From the NCBI GenBank assembly GCA_964586025.1, contig CAZPGF010000032.1:1-27025 (forward strand): 27,025 nt of DNA, written 5' to 3'. Under the pieces are notes generated by a model. That model saw nothing but the letters and a program-made list of their open reading frames with translations, was not told where the DNA came from and made no database searches. Made by a program: the position numbers and the translations under genes. Source of the stretch: JACKGW01 sp964586025. Lineage in GTDB: Bacteria; Planctomycetota; PLA2; JAEUHO01. Below, one piece after another: positions 1 through 8,522 of the stretch. Position 1 is the first letter of the stretch. The number at the start of each line of letters is the position of its first letter.

Positions 1-752
1 ACGATGCCGAGTTCCTCGTAGGCCGCGCGCACCCACGCCTCGTCCGAGAAGCCGGTGGCGTGAATCACCTGGAAGGCGTCGCGATCCACGCGCTTCGATC
101 CGATCGCGTGGCGCACGCCCTCGATGACGAAACGATTGATCGCGGCCGAGCCCTGACTTCCTCCCGTCACGAGCAGCGTCGCGCGATCCGGACGGAGGCC
201 GAACCGCGCCGGATCGCGCACGGCCTCGAGCGCCTCGCGTCGGAGCAGCGGCCCGACGACGAGGGCGCGGGGCCCAAGTCGGCGCGCGGCGACGGGCGAG
301 GCGGTCCAGAATCGAGCGGCTCGGCGACGGAAACGACGCACGACCAGTCCCGGGACCTCGTCCGGAACGACGAACCCGTAGGGGATGCCCGCGCGCCGGG
401 CGGCCACGACCGCCGGGACGCATGGCCAACCGCCGAGCGCGACGACGAACCCGGCGCCGCATGCGCGCAGGACCCCTTCGGCGGCGCGCGCATGGCGGCG
501 CAGACGAAGCAGGAAGCCGGGGAGACGCCATGGACGCCGCGGGAGTCGATCGGCGGGAATCGTCCGCGGGCTGGCCCGCCCGGCGAACCAGGCCGCCTCG
601 CGCGCCTCGCCCGGCGTGGCGAACTCGCAGACGACGCCGCGCGCCTCGAGGGCGTCGGCAAGCGCGAAGCCCGGCGCCAGATGACCGACCGTTCCACCCC
701 CAGCGAAGAGGACGACCGCGCTGGCGCCGCCGACCGCCGCCTCCCCGCTCAT
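1..752 (-). CDS. murG: MurG, lipid II-forming GlcNAc transferase (partial, 3' end beyond window)
   Basis: MurG transfers GlcNAc from UDP-GlcNAc onto lipid I at the cytoplasmic membrane face, giving lipid II. Translating the minus strand from the ATG at 752 gives an open frame to the left edge (250 codons, no stop). The N-terminal glycine-rich loop GGGTVGH is at residues 18-24, followed by PGFALADAL, as in the MurG lipid-acceptor domain. VTGGSQGSAAIN at about 195-206 matches the family motif that opens the UDP-sugar-binding C-terminal domain. The C-terminal part is missing because the window ends. The start codon overlaps the ftsW stop as ATGA (749-752), so translation is probably coupled. The partner substrate comes from MraY two genes upstream. 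The identification rests on motifs and on position in the dcw order. Confidence 0.93.
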   Translation of the reverse strand, partial: MSGEAAVGGASAVVLFAGGGTVGHLAPGFALADALEARGVVCEFATPGEAREAAWFAGRASPRTIPADRLPRRPWRLPGFLLRLRRHARAAEGVLRACGAGFVVALGGWPCVPAVVAARRAGIPYGFVVPDEVPGLVVRRFRRRAARFWTASPVAARRLGPRALVVGPLLRREALEAVRDPARFGLRPDRATLLVTGGSQGSAAINRFVIEGVRHAIGSKRVDRDAFQVIHATGFSDEAWVRAAYEELGI

Positions 753-1900
753 CGCGACGGCGCGTCCAGCGCGAGCGCAGCGCTCGACCTTGCGACGTTC
801 ACGAGCAGGCCGACGCACGCGGCCATCACCAGGAGATTGCTCCCGCCGACACTGATGAAGGGCAGCGTGACGCCTTTCGTCGGCGTCGAGCCGGTGACGA
901 CCGCGATGTTGATCAGCGCCTGGAACGCGACGAGGAAGGTCGCGCCGGCGGCGAGGTAGAAGGCGAAGGGGTCCTGCGGCGACCAGGCCCGCGCGGCCCA
1001 GGCGATGCGTCGCCCGAGCACGAGGAACGCCATGAACGCGACCACGACGGAGGTGCATCCGAGGAAGCCGAGTTCCTCTCCGATGATCGAGAAGATGAAG
1101 TCGGTGTGCGACTCGGCGACGTAGTGCAGTTTCTGCAGCCCCCGGCCGAGCCCGACGCCCCACAGTCCCCCCGCACCGATCGCGACGAGGGCTTCACGAA
1201 CCTGGCCGGACGGTTCGCCCGTGAACGAGGCGATTCGAGCCTTCACGTGACCGAAGCGGGTGAAGGCGTAGACGACGATCGCCGGCAGCGACACGAGCAC
1301 GTACGGCATCACGCGACCGGGGCGCACCCCCGCCAGCCCCAGGAGCATGACGACCTCCGCCCCGAGGAACAGCGTCATCCCGAGGTCCGGCGCCGGGAAG
1401 ACGAGCATCAGCGTGAGCCCGACCGGAAGTAGGATCGGCAGGAGCGGCATCCTCATTCCGAAGCTGGAGTCGGGTTCGCGCCGGGCGAGTCGATCGGCCA
1501 GGAACAGGAGCAGCGCGATCTTGGCGAACTCGCTCGCCTGCAGCGAGAACGTGCCGGCACGCAGCCAGCGCTTCGACCCATTGACCGGCGTCGCTAGCCC
1601 CAGGGTCAACGCCAGGAGCACCAGCACGACGACCAGGAACGGGACGGCGAAGCGTCGCAGCGCCGCGGGTGGTGTGCTCGCCACGGCCCAGGCCGTGCCG
1701 ATCGCGAGCACGACCCACACGCCCTGACGCAACAACCCGTAAGCCATCTCGGAGCCGAGCGCGGCACGCTGCGCGCTGCTGGTCGAGTACACCATCACGA
1801 GGCCGAACGACGCGAGACCGACCGCGATGAGCACGATCCAGCGTGCCGCCTCCCCGATCGACTCGACACCGTGCGGATGGCGGATCGGCGCGCTCGCCAT
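749..1900 (-). CDS. ftsW: FtsW, SEDS-family lipid II polymerase of the divisome
   Basis: A 383-residue multi-pass membrane protein of the SEDS (FtsW/RodA/SpoVE) family, which polymerises lipid II into glycan strands at the division site with its partner PBP (the ftsI product here). About ten hydrophobic segments are visible. Family landmarks are YSTSSA near residue 38, QASEFAKIAL around 122-131, PDLGMTL around 171, and ESHTDFIFSIIGEELGFLG starting at 263. Asp267 in HTDF corresponds to the conserved catalytic Asp region of SEDS proteins. The C-terminal TLPFISVGGSN is also typical. The ATG at 1900 shares its A with the mraY TGA stop (TGATG). An upstream in-frame extension reaches into mraY but has no family similarity. 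FtsW is preferred over RodA because of the dcw position between mraY and murG. Confidence 0.95.
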   Translation of the reverse strand: MASAPIRHPHGVESIGEAARWIVLIAVGLASFGLVMVYSTSSAQRAALGSEMAYGLLRQGVWVVLAIGTAWAVASTPPAALRRFAVPFLVVVLVLLALTLGLATPVNGSKRWLRAGTFSLQASEFAKIALLLFLADRLARREPDSSFGMRMPLLPILLPVGLTLMLVFPAPDLGMTLFLGAEVVMLLGLAGVRPGRVMPYVLVSLPAIVVYAFTRFGHVKARIASFTGEPSGQVREALVAIGAGGLWGVGLGRGLQKLHYVAESHTDFIFSIIGEELGFLGCTSVVVAFMAFLVLGRRIAWAARAWSPQDPFAFYLAAGATFLVAFQALINIAVVTGSTPTKGVTLPFISVGGSNLLVMAACVGLLVNVARSSAALALDAPSR

Positions 1901-3333
1901 CAGCGCACCTTCAACGACGCCAGCGCCAGCACCGCGCAGATGATCGAGACGATCCAGAAGCGCACGACCACCTTGTTCTCGTGCCAGCCGTCCTTCTGGA
2001 AGTGGTGGTGGATCGGCGCGCAGCGGAACCAGCGCTTGCCGGTCGCATCGGGGTCGCCGCGACGCCGCGCGGCGCGCCGCGTCGCCTTGAACCAGGTCCG
2101 CTGCCAGAGCACCGACAGGGCCTCGGTCACGAACAAGCCCCCCGCGATCAACAGCGTGAACTCGTGCCGCAGGGCGACCGCGGAGACGCCCAGGACGCCG
2201 CCGATCGCAAGGGCGCCGGTGTCGCCCATGAAGACGCTCGCCGGATAGGCGTTGAACCAGAGGAAGCCGAGCGCCGCGCCGGCGAGGGCGGCCAGCACGA
2301 CGGCGATCTCTCCGCCCTCGGGTACGTGGAACAGGTAGAGACTCTGCGAGAAGTCCACCCGGCTGACGACGTAGGCGACGACACCGAGGGCGATCGTCGT
2401 CGTCAACGTTGCGCCGATCGCCAGCCCGTCGAGTCCGTCGGTCAGGTTGACGGCGTTCGACGCGCCGACCAGCACGAGGAACGCGAGCGGAAGGAACCAG
2501 AGCCCGAGATCGAGGCAGACCCCTTTGAACAGCGGCACCTGGAGGTCGTGCCGATGACGGTCGCCCGGATCCGACCACGGCGCGGGGATCTGGATCTCTC
2601 GGCCCGGCGGCGGCAGCACCGCGAGGCGAGGGTCCCCCGCCCCGACGTCGGCCGGCGCGAGCGCGAGGGAGACATCGTCGAGACGCGACCCGTCCACGCC
2701 GTTGCGAACGGCGAGCTCACGAGCGCGCGCCTCCTTGCGCAGGTACGTCGCCGCGAGGTCGTTCCACGACTCGGTCGGCTCGACCTCGTGCCGCTGGATC
2801 CAGGCACCCGAGTACGGACTCGGGCGGACCGAGAGACCGCGCCACGGCGAGAGTCCGCTTTCGCGGCAGCCGGCGACGTAGAGCGTGCCGAGGGCCGCGA
2901 GCGCGATCAGCGTCTGGCCCAGCATCTTCTGCCGCTCGCTCAGGCCGCGGCCACCGCGATGGGTCAGCTTCCGCCAGTCATCGACCATGCCCAAGAGGCC
3001 GAACGCGAGAAACGACAGGAGCACGACCCACGTCGTCAGGACGTCGAGCCGGGCGAACAGGAACCCGGCCACGCCGACGCCGACGAGGAGGATCACGCCC
3101 CCCATCGTGGGCACGCCGGCCTTCGCCTTCCGTTCGGCGTCGACGGTCGCGTCGCCGACCGCGACGAACCCGGCGATCTTCCGCTTGCGCAGCGACTCGA
3201 CGATGCCCGGTCCGACGTAGGTGCTGACGAGAAACGCGAGCAGGGCTGCGAACGCGCATCGGAACGTCACGTACTGGAACAGCCCGAAGCCGGCGATCCG
3301 GTCCTCCAGCGGTCGGAGCAGGTGGTAGAGCAC
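1900..3333 (-). CDS. mraY: MraY with a large periplasmic-loop insertion resembling LysM
   Basis: MraY (phospho-MurNAc-pentapeptide translocase) moves phospho-MurNAc-pentapeptide from UDP to undecaprenyl phosphate, forming lipid I. Typical elements are present: GVPTMGG at 73-79, the catalytic MVDDW with Asp118-Asp119, NAVNLTDGLDGLA around 293-305, FMGDTGA, and the cytoplasmic IHHHFQKDGWHENKV loop. The protein has 477 residues; familiar homologues have roughly 320-380. The excess lies between the membrane segment ending near 155 and PLFKG at 267, a loop that faces the periplasm in MraY structures. It is hydrophilic, and residues 183-250 follow a LysM pattern: ESWNDLAATY, RARELAVRNG, then LPPPGREIQIP. 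The start is GTG at 3333, 7 bp after the murF stop, with only a weak ribosome site; earlier in-frame codons lie inside murF. The enzyme call is secure. The LysM reading is inference. Confidence 0.95.
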   Translation of the reverse strand: MLYHLLRPLEDRIAGFGLFQYVTFRCAFAALLAFLVSTYVGPGIVESLRKRKIAGFVAVGDATVDAERKAKAGVPTMGGVILLVGVGVAGFLFARLDVLTTWVVLLSFLAFGLLGMVDDWRKLTHRGGRGLSERQKMLGQTLIALAALGTLYVAGCRESGLSPWRGLSVRPSPYSGAWIQRHEVEPTESWNDLAATYLRKEARARELAVRNGVDGSRLDDVSLALAPADVGAGDPRLAVLPPPGREIQIPAPWSDPGDRHRHDLQVPLFKGVCLDLGLWFLPLAFLVLVGASNAVNLTDGLDGLAIGATLTTTIALGVVAYVVSRVDFSQSLYLFHVPEGGEIAVVLAALAGAALGFLWFNAYPASVFMGDTGALAIGGVLGVSAVALRHEFTLLIAGGLFVTEALSVLWQRTWFKATRRAARRRGDPDATGKRWFRCAPIHHHFQKDGWHENKVVVRFWIVSIICAVLALASLKVR

Positions 3334-3340
3334 GGGAGCC

Positions 3341-4771
3341 CTACGACCGGCGACGGTCGCGGCGGGCGGTCGGCGAGAGGTCGCTCTCGGCGGCGAGTTC
3401 GGCCGCTTCCCCACGCACGTGATCGGCCAAACGCTCGAGCGCCATGCCTCGCGACCCCTTGAACAGCCAGACGTCGCCGGGCAGGGGACGGAACGCGGGC
3501 GACTCCATGGCTTCCACGACGTCGCCATGGAACGCGACGCACTCCGCGGGGAGCCCGCGTCCGATCGCCTCCTCGGCGACCTGTTCGGCGTGGGGCCCGA
3601 TCGCCCAGAGGCGATCCACGCTCTCGTTGGCGACCTTGCGGCCGAGCTGCCGGTGCAGGCGCTCGGCGTTGTCGCCGAGTTCGAGCATGTCGCCGATCAC
3701 CGCGATTCGCCGCCCCGTGCAACGACGCAATCCCAGCTCGCGGATCGCCGCGTCCATGCTGGCCGGGTTCGCGTTGTAGGCGTCGTTGATCAAGGTGACG
3801 TCGCCGACGACCTCCCGCGCCATCCGCATCGGCGGGGCGCGATAGCCGCGGAGCGCCTCTACGATCGCGTCCGGGCGCAGACCGAGCCAGAGCGCGACGG
3901 AGATCGCCGCGAGGGCGTTCCCCACGTTGTGCATGCCGAGCGCGGGGACCTCGACGGGCATCTTGCCGAACAGCCAGAACGAGAATCCCTCGTCGGTCGG
4001 TTGGGCGTCGACGCCGAAGACGGTCGCGTCCTCCCAGGTGCCGTAGGTGATCGCCGTCCCGTGGTCGAGAGACTCCAGGATCTCGCGGCAGTAGAGGTTG
4101 TCGGCGTTGACGATCGCGGCGCCTCCCTCGGTGAGGCCGTGCAGCAGCGCGGACTTCTCGCGCATCACGCCGCGCACCGTGCCGAGACCCTCCAGGTGGG
4201 CCTCCTCGATCGTCGTCAGCACACCGACGGTCGGACGGGCGATGCTGGTCAGCGCGGCGATCTCGCCGGGCGCGTTGGTGCCGATCTCCACGACGGCTGC
4301 CCGGGTGGTGCGGTCCATCCGCAGCAGCGTCAGCGGCACGCCGATGTCGTTGTTGAACGACGCATGGCTCACGACGACTCCGTCGCCGAGGATCTGGCGC
4401 AGCATCTCCTTCACGGTCGTCTTGCCGCAGGAGCCCGTCACACCGATCACGGGCACGTCGAAGCGACTCCGCTGCCAGCGGGCCAGGTCGCCGAGCGCCC
4501 GCTTCGTGTCGGGCACGACGATCACGTTGCGCGGCATCCGCGCGAGGTCCGTGTCACGGCTGACGAGGCTGAACGCGGCCCCGCCGAGGAATGCCTGCTC
4601 CACGAACACGTGGCCGTCGAACCGCTTGCCGCGGATCGGCACGAACAGCGCGCCGGGGGCAACGTCCTTCGAGTCCGTCGTCACGGCCGGAATCCACGGA
4701 TTCCCCTCCACCGGACCGAGCAGATCGCCCCCGGTGGCACGCAACACGTCGGAGAGTCGGATCGGTTCCAT
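3341..4771 (-). CDS. murF: MurF, UDP-MurNAc-tripeptide:D-Ala-D-Ala ligase
   Basis: A 476-residue cytoplasmic Mur ligase that adds D-alanyl-D-alanine to UDP-MurNAc-tripeptide using ATP, producing the pentapeptide used by MraY. The ATP-binding loop is GVTGSCGKTT (residues 110-119, Lys117). EIGTNAPGEI and NDAYNANPASM are the expected central and substrate-region motifs, and VIGDMLELG marks the C-terminal domain. Length is normal for the family. The ATG at 4771 is preceded by a GAGGA ribosome site about 6 nt upstream. It starts 9 bp after the murE stop, the widest gap in the cluster. The first frame after this gene (mraY) follows within 7 bp, so co-transcription is very likely. Confidence 0.95.
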   Translation of the reverse strand: MEPIRLSDVLRATGGDLLGPVEGNPWIPAVTTDSKDVAPGALFVPIRGKRFDGHVFVEQAFLGGAAFSLVSRDTDLARMPRNVIVVPDTKRALGDLARWQRSRFDVPVIGVTGSCGKTTVKEMLRQILGDGVVVSHASFNNDIGVPLTLLRMDRTTRAAVVEIGTNAPGEIAALTSIARPTVGVLTTIEEAHLEGLGTVRGVMREKSALLHGLTEGGAAIVNADNLYCREILESLDHGTAITYGTWEDATVFGVDAQPTDEGFSFWLFGKMPVEVPALGMHNVGNALAAISVALWLGLRPDAIVEALRGYRAPPMRMAREVVGDVTLINDAYNANPASMDAAIRELGLRRCTGRRIAVIGDMLELGDNAERLHRQLGRKVANESVDRLWAIGPHAEQVAEEAIGRGLPAECVAFHGDVVEAMESPAFRPLPGDVWLFKGSRGMALERLADHVRGEAAELAAESDLSPTARRDRRRS

Positions 4772-4780
4772 GTCGCTTCC

Positions 4781-6316
4781 TCAATCTTGCCCGGGGCCGC
4801 CCCCGGTCGAGTCCTTGGTTCGGGCGGAGGCGCGTCGTGCCAAGGCCCGTCGCGCCTCCGCGGCGTCGTCGAACGGAATCCGCACGACGCCGACGATCTG
4901 CACGGTCTCGTGGCCCTTCCCGGCGAGCAGCACCGTGGCGCCTTCGGGCGCCTCGGCGATCGCGAGGGCGATCGCGGCGCGTCGGTCCGGTTCGATGCGC
5001 ACGGCGTCGCGCCGCGCGTCGGGCACGCCCGCCCCCATCTCGGCGAGGATCGCGAGCGGATCCTCGCCCCGCGGGTTGTCCGACGTCAGCACCACGCGAT
5101 CGGCGCCCTCGCAGGCGACACGGGCCATCCGCGGCCGCTTCGTCCGGTCGCGGTCGCCTCCGCAGCCGACCACGCAGATCAGCGGTGCGGCGCCGGTCGC
5201 CCGCAGGTGTTCGAGCACCTGTCGCAGCGACGCTTCGGTGTGTGCGTAGTCCACGAACACCGACACGTCCGCGTCTCCGTCGACCCGCTCGAGCCGACCT
5301 CGCACGCCGTGCACGGCGGCGACGTGCCGCGCTGCGACGGTCGCCGCGACGCCGAGCGCGTCACAGATGCCGATTGCCGCAGCGACGTTCAACGCGTTGT
5401 GACGACCGATGAGGTGCGTCTCGACCGCGACCGCATCGCCGGCGCTGCTCAGCGAGAACCGCGTCCCGCGCGGACCGACGACGAGGCTCTCGATCCGGTA
5501 GTCAGCGTCGGGCGAGATTCCGTAGGTCCGCACGGTCGCCTCGGTCGCCCGGGCGAACGCCGCGCCGAACGGGTCGTCGGCCGGCAACACGGCGACGGCG
5601 CTCGGCGCGAGATCCTCGAACAGGCGCCGCTTGGCCGCCGCATACGCCTCGTGCGTGGCGTGATAGTCGAGGTGATCGCTGGCCACGTTCGTCAACGCGG
5701 CGACCGCAAAGTCGAGTCCGCGCGTGCGCCCCTGGTCGAGGGCGTGGCTCGACACCTCCATCACGCACGCCGTGGCGCCGCCGTCGCGGGCCGCGGCAAG
5801 GAGCCGCCGCAGCGCGAGGAGTCCCGGCGTCGTCGTGTCGGCCGGACGGACCGGCCCACCGTCGTCGAGGTCGTGACCGATGGTGCCGAGCATCGCGGTC
5901 CGCCGACCCGAGCGACGGAGGATCGCGGTCGCGAGCGACGCCACGGTGGTCTTGCCCTTTGTGCCGGTGATGCCGACGAGTGCGAGGTCGTCCTGCGGCC
6001 GCCGGTACCACGCATCGGCCGCGACGCGGAGAGCCTCGCTGACGTCACGGACGAGCAGCGTCGGCCCGTCGCTCGTCGCACCGAGCGCATCGACGACGAC
6101 CGCGGCGCCGCGAGCCCGCGCGTCGCGGGCGAAGTCGCGGCCGCTCGCGCGGCTGCCGCGTCGCGCGAAGAACGCGTCGCCGGGACGCACGTCGCGGGAG
6201 TCCTCGGCAAGTCCCGCGATCGGCACGTCGTCGCCGACCCCGCCGACGAGGGTGCCGCCGACGCATCGTGCGAGCGCGCCAAGCGTCGTCGGGGGAGGGG
6301 CGGGCACGGCGCTCAT
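4781..6316 (-). CDS. murE: MurE, UDP-MurNAc-dipeptide:meso-diaminopimelate ligase
   Basis: A 511-residue Mur ligase that adds the third stem-peptide residue in the cytoplasm. The ATP loop GITGTKGKTT sits at residues 115-124 (Lys122). TTTPGLLALRRLL, MEVSSHALDQGR and VFVDYAHTEASL are standard MurE landmarks. DNPR at 413-416 is the known signature of enzymes specific for meso-diaminopimelate rather than lysine, so the organism's peptidoglycan is predicted to be of the meso-DAP type. The ATG at 6316 overlaps the ftsI TGA as ATGA. The reading frame stays open far upstream through ftsI, but only the part from MSAVPAPPPTTLG onward looks like MurE, which fixes the start. Confidence 0.95.
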   Translation of the reverse strand: MSAVPAPPPTTLGALARCVGGTLVGGVGDDVPIAGLAEDSRDVRPGDAFFARRGSRASGRDFARDARARGAAVVVDALGATSDGPTLLVRDVSEALRVAADAWYRRPQDDLALVGITGTKGKTTVASLATAILRRSGRRTAMLGTIGHDLDDGGPVRPADTTTPGLLALRRLLAAARDGGATACVMEVSSHALDQGRTRGLDFAVAALTNVASDHLDYHATHEAYAAAKRRLFEDLAPSAVAVLPADDPFGAAFARATEATVRTYGISPDADYRIESLVVGPRGTRFSLSSAGDAVAVETHLIGRHNALNVAAAIGICDALGVAATVAARHVAAVHGVRGRLERVDGDADVSVFVDYAHTEASLRQVLEHLRATGAAPLICVVGCGGDRDRTKRPRMARVACEGADRVVLTSDNPRGEDPLAILAEMGAGVPDARRDAVRIEPDRRAAIALAIAEAPEGATVLLAGKGHETVQIVGVVRIPFDDAAEARRALARRASARTKDSTGGGPGQD

Positions 6317-8226
6317 CGCGCGGGCTCCTCGTCGGACCACGCACGCTCGTAGGCCGGCTCGCGATCGGGCGCCACGCCCCAGTAGGCCAGCGTCGCCTCG
6401 ATCACCGCGCGCACCGCGGGACCGGCGACCCCGCCTCCGTAGACCTCGTCCTCCTTCAACTGCCGCGCGAGCACGAACACGACGACCTGCGGATCGTGCG
6501 CCGGCGCGTAGGCGATGAAGGAGCAGAGGTTCGTGTCCATGCGATCGCCGGGGACGAGGCCGCGCAGGTGTGCGACGCGCTCGTCCACGCTCTGCACGGA
6601 CTGGGAGGTCGCCGTCTTGCCGGCCGCGGAGAACCGGCAGTTCGCGAACGCACGACGGCCGGTGCCCTCCTCGACGCACGCGACGAGCCCCTCGCGGATC
6701 GTCTCGAGATGTCGGGGATCGACGACGCAGGGACCGAGTCGCGGCGCTTCGCCGTCGCCGTGGACGAGGCGCGGGCGCACCACCCGCGCGTCGTCGCGCG
6801 CGAACGCGGCGAAGGCCGCCGTGATCTGCAGGGGCGTCAGCGCGAAGCCCTGGCCGAAGCCACCGCGGTGAAGGTCCACCCAACTCATCGTCCGAGCGTC
6901 CGCCGGGCGGCTGTAGCCCTTCTCCCACGGCAGTCCGCAGCCGGTTCCCGCGACGAGCCGCGCGCGACCGTCGGCGCTCCGTCGCCACTCGTAGGGGAAC
7001 ACGTGGCGCAGCCAGGTCGCGAAACGCTCCGGCCCGAGGCGGTGGGCCAGCCACGCCGATCCGGTGTTGCTGCTCTGCGCGAGGAGATCGCGAATCGGTC
7101 CGTCGCCGATCTCGTGATCGTCGCGAATCGGATGAGGGTCGTGCTCGAGCACGACGCGCGGCGGCATCGGGATCGTGTCGTCCGCGGAAACGACACCGTC
7201 CGTCAGAGCGAACGCCACCGTGAACGGTTTGAAGCAACTGCCCGGTTCGTACAGTCCCTGCGTGACGCGGTCGAGGGTCGGCGCGCCGCCGTTCGGATCG
7301 AATGTCGGACGACTCGTCATCGCCAGGACGTCGCCGGTGCGAACGTCCATCACGACGCCGGCCGCTTCCAGACTGACGTGCTCCTCCACCATGCGATCGA
7401 CCGCTCGTTCGAGGTGGTGCTGGATCACCAGGTCGATCGTGAGGAACACGTCGTCGCCGCGGGTCGCGTCGCGCGCCACCGAGGCGGCACGGGCGAGGCG
7501 GTTGCCCCGGCCGTCGAGCAGCGTCCTCCCGCGCACGTCCACGCCGCGCAGGCGCTCGTCGAGCGAGGCCTCGATGCCCTGACCGGGCACCCCGTCGGCG
7601 GGCACGCGACCGAGCAGATGCGCCGCCTCGGTGCGGTTCGGATACCAACGCCCCTCGATCGGCTCGACGAGCAGTCCGTAGAGGTGCTCGCGAACGCGCG
7701 CCCGGGTGCTCCGACCAGCCGCCTCCCAGAGCCTCTCGACGAGCAGCGGATCGTCGATGCGGGAGATCAAGCGGACGTGACCGGGCACCTCCCGACCGCT
7801 GTGTGCCGCGTCGTCGCGCGCGCTCTGGATCCGTTCGCGAATCGTCGCGGCCGGCACGAGGTTGTCCGTCAGCGCGGCCACGCGCAGCGCGAAGCGATCG
7901 GGATCCTTGATGACGTCGTACGACGGGTCCATCGCCAGGCCGACGCACGGCTTCGGCTCGGCGAGGACGTACCCGTGGCGGTCGAGCAGGCGTCCGCGCC
8001 GCGCGCGCAACGAGACCGGGCTCTCGTGTCGGGCGATCCACGTCGCCCTATAGGCCGCCGCATCGACGAGTTGCAGTTGACCGAGTCGGCCGAGCAGCAG
8101 GCCGAATCCGAGCAGCATCAGCCCGAAGACGACGTTCAGACGAAGGCGCCGGACGGCGAGCAGCGTCTTCCGGTACTGCCCGACCGGCACACTGCGCGGA
8201 ACACGGGTGCGGTGGACGCGCTTCAT
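6313..8226 (-). CDS. ftsI: FtsI / PBP3-type division transpeptidase with KTA in place of KTG
   Basis: A 637-residue class B penicillin-binding protein, the transpeptidase partner of FtsW. One membrane anchor lies near residues 30-50, followed by the periplasmic pedestal beginning RARRGRLLDRHGYVLA. The transpeptidase domain has the SxxK motif Ser330-Cys-Phe-Lys333 (catalytic serine) and the SxN motif Ser385-Ser-Asn387. The third motif, normally KTG or KSG, reads Lys537-Thr-Ala-Thr (AAGKTATSQS); the DNA codon is GCG, so the alanine is really encoded. Everything else looks intact, so this is a substitution in a functional-looking protein rather than decay. The start ATG at 8226 overlaps the upstream gene's stop as ATGA. 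An open frame continues 63 bp upstream without family similarity. Confidence 0.93.
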   Translation of the reverse strand: MKRVHRTRVPRSVPVGQYRKTLLAVRRLRLNVVFGLMLLGFGLLLGRLGQLQLVDAAAYRATWIARHESPVSLRARRGRLLDRHGYVLAEPKPCVGLAMDPSYDVIKDPDRFALRVAALTDNLVPAATIRERIQSARDDAAHSGREVPGHVRLISRIDDPLLVERLWEAAGRSTRARVREHLYGLLVEPIEGRWYPNRTEAAHLLGRVPADGVPGQGIEASLDERLRGVDVRGRTLLDGRGNRLARAASVARDATRGDDVFLTIDLVIQHHLERAVDRMVEEHVSLEAAGVVMDVRTGDVLAMTSRPTFDPNGGAPTLDRVTQGLYEPGSCFKPFTVAFALTDGVVSADDTIPMPPRVVLEHDPHPIRDDHEIGDGPIRDLLAQSSNTGSAWLAHRLGPERFATWLRHVFPYEWRRSADGRARLVAGTGCGLPWEKGYSRPADARTMSWVDLHRGGFGQGFALTPLQITAAFAAFARDDARVVRPRLVHGDGEAPRLGPCVVDPRHLETIREGLVACVEEGTGRRAFANCRFSAAGKTATSQSVQSVDERVAHLRGLVPGDRMDTNLCSFIAYAPAHDPQVVVFVLARQLKEDEVYGGGVAGPAVRAVIEATLAYWGVAPDREPAYERAWSDEEPAR

Positions 8227-8522
8227 CGCAGCGGCACCCACGGTTCGGCGTCGGTCCCCGGAGCGGAGCCGGCGTCCTCGGGCGTCCACGCCGCCCCCGG
8301 CTCGAACGTCGGATCGACCGACGCCCCGAGCAGCACCCGAGGTGCGCGGGCGGCGCGCGCGGCGGCCTCCAGGCGCTGGATCTGCCGTTCGGCCGCGGCA
8401 CGCCGACGCTCGAGCGACCAGACGCGGTACTCGTGATGCCGCACCTCGGCCTGTTCGCAGACCCCGACCACGGCCGTGGCGAGCACGGCGAGGAGCATCG
8501 CGAAGGGCGTCAGCCGCTTCAT
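8223..8522 (-). CDS. FtsL-like small division protein
   Basis: A 99-residue protein with a short cytoplasmic N-terminus (MKRLTPF), one membrane span (about residues 8-22) and then a charged helix (about 25-60, rich in Glu, Arg and Ala) that could form a coiled coil, ending in a Pro/Gly/Asp-rich tail. This is the architecture of FtsL, the bitopic protein that links FtsQ/FtsB to FtsW-FtsI. FtsL sequences are poorly conserved, so the call rests on topology, size and the exact place between rsmH and ftsI where ftsL sits in most dcw clusters. It overlaps both neighbours with ATGA junctions. The gene symbol is left blank because sequence similarity alone does not establish it. Confidence 0.75.
   Translation of the reverse strand: MKRLTPFAMLLAVLATAVVGVCEQAEVRHHEYRVWSLERRRAAAERQIQRLEAAARAARAPRVLLGASVDPTFEPGAAWTPEDAGSAPGTDAEPWVPLR

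Noticed and set aside
1843..3462. 539-codon plus-strand frame opposite mraY
   Set aside because: Low-complexity composition, antisense to mraY, no ribosome site or family motif.
3419..6352. Very long plus-strand open frame (977 codons) opposite murF and murE
   Set aside because: It is antisense to two secure Mur ligase genes, is rich in Arg, Ala, Gly, Asp and His with no domain-like pattern, and results from high GC suppressing stop codons.
6317..8041. N-terminal extension of murE through ftsI
   Set aside because: This frame is open only because of base composition; ftsI occupies the region in another frame with all transpeptidase motifs.
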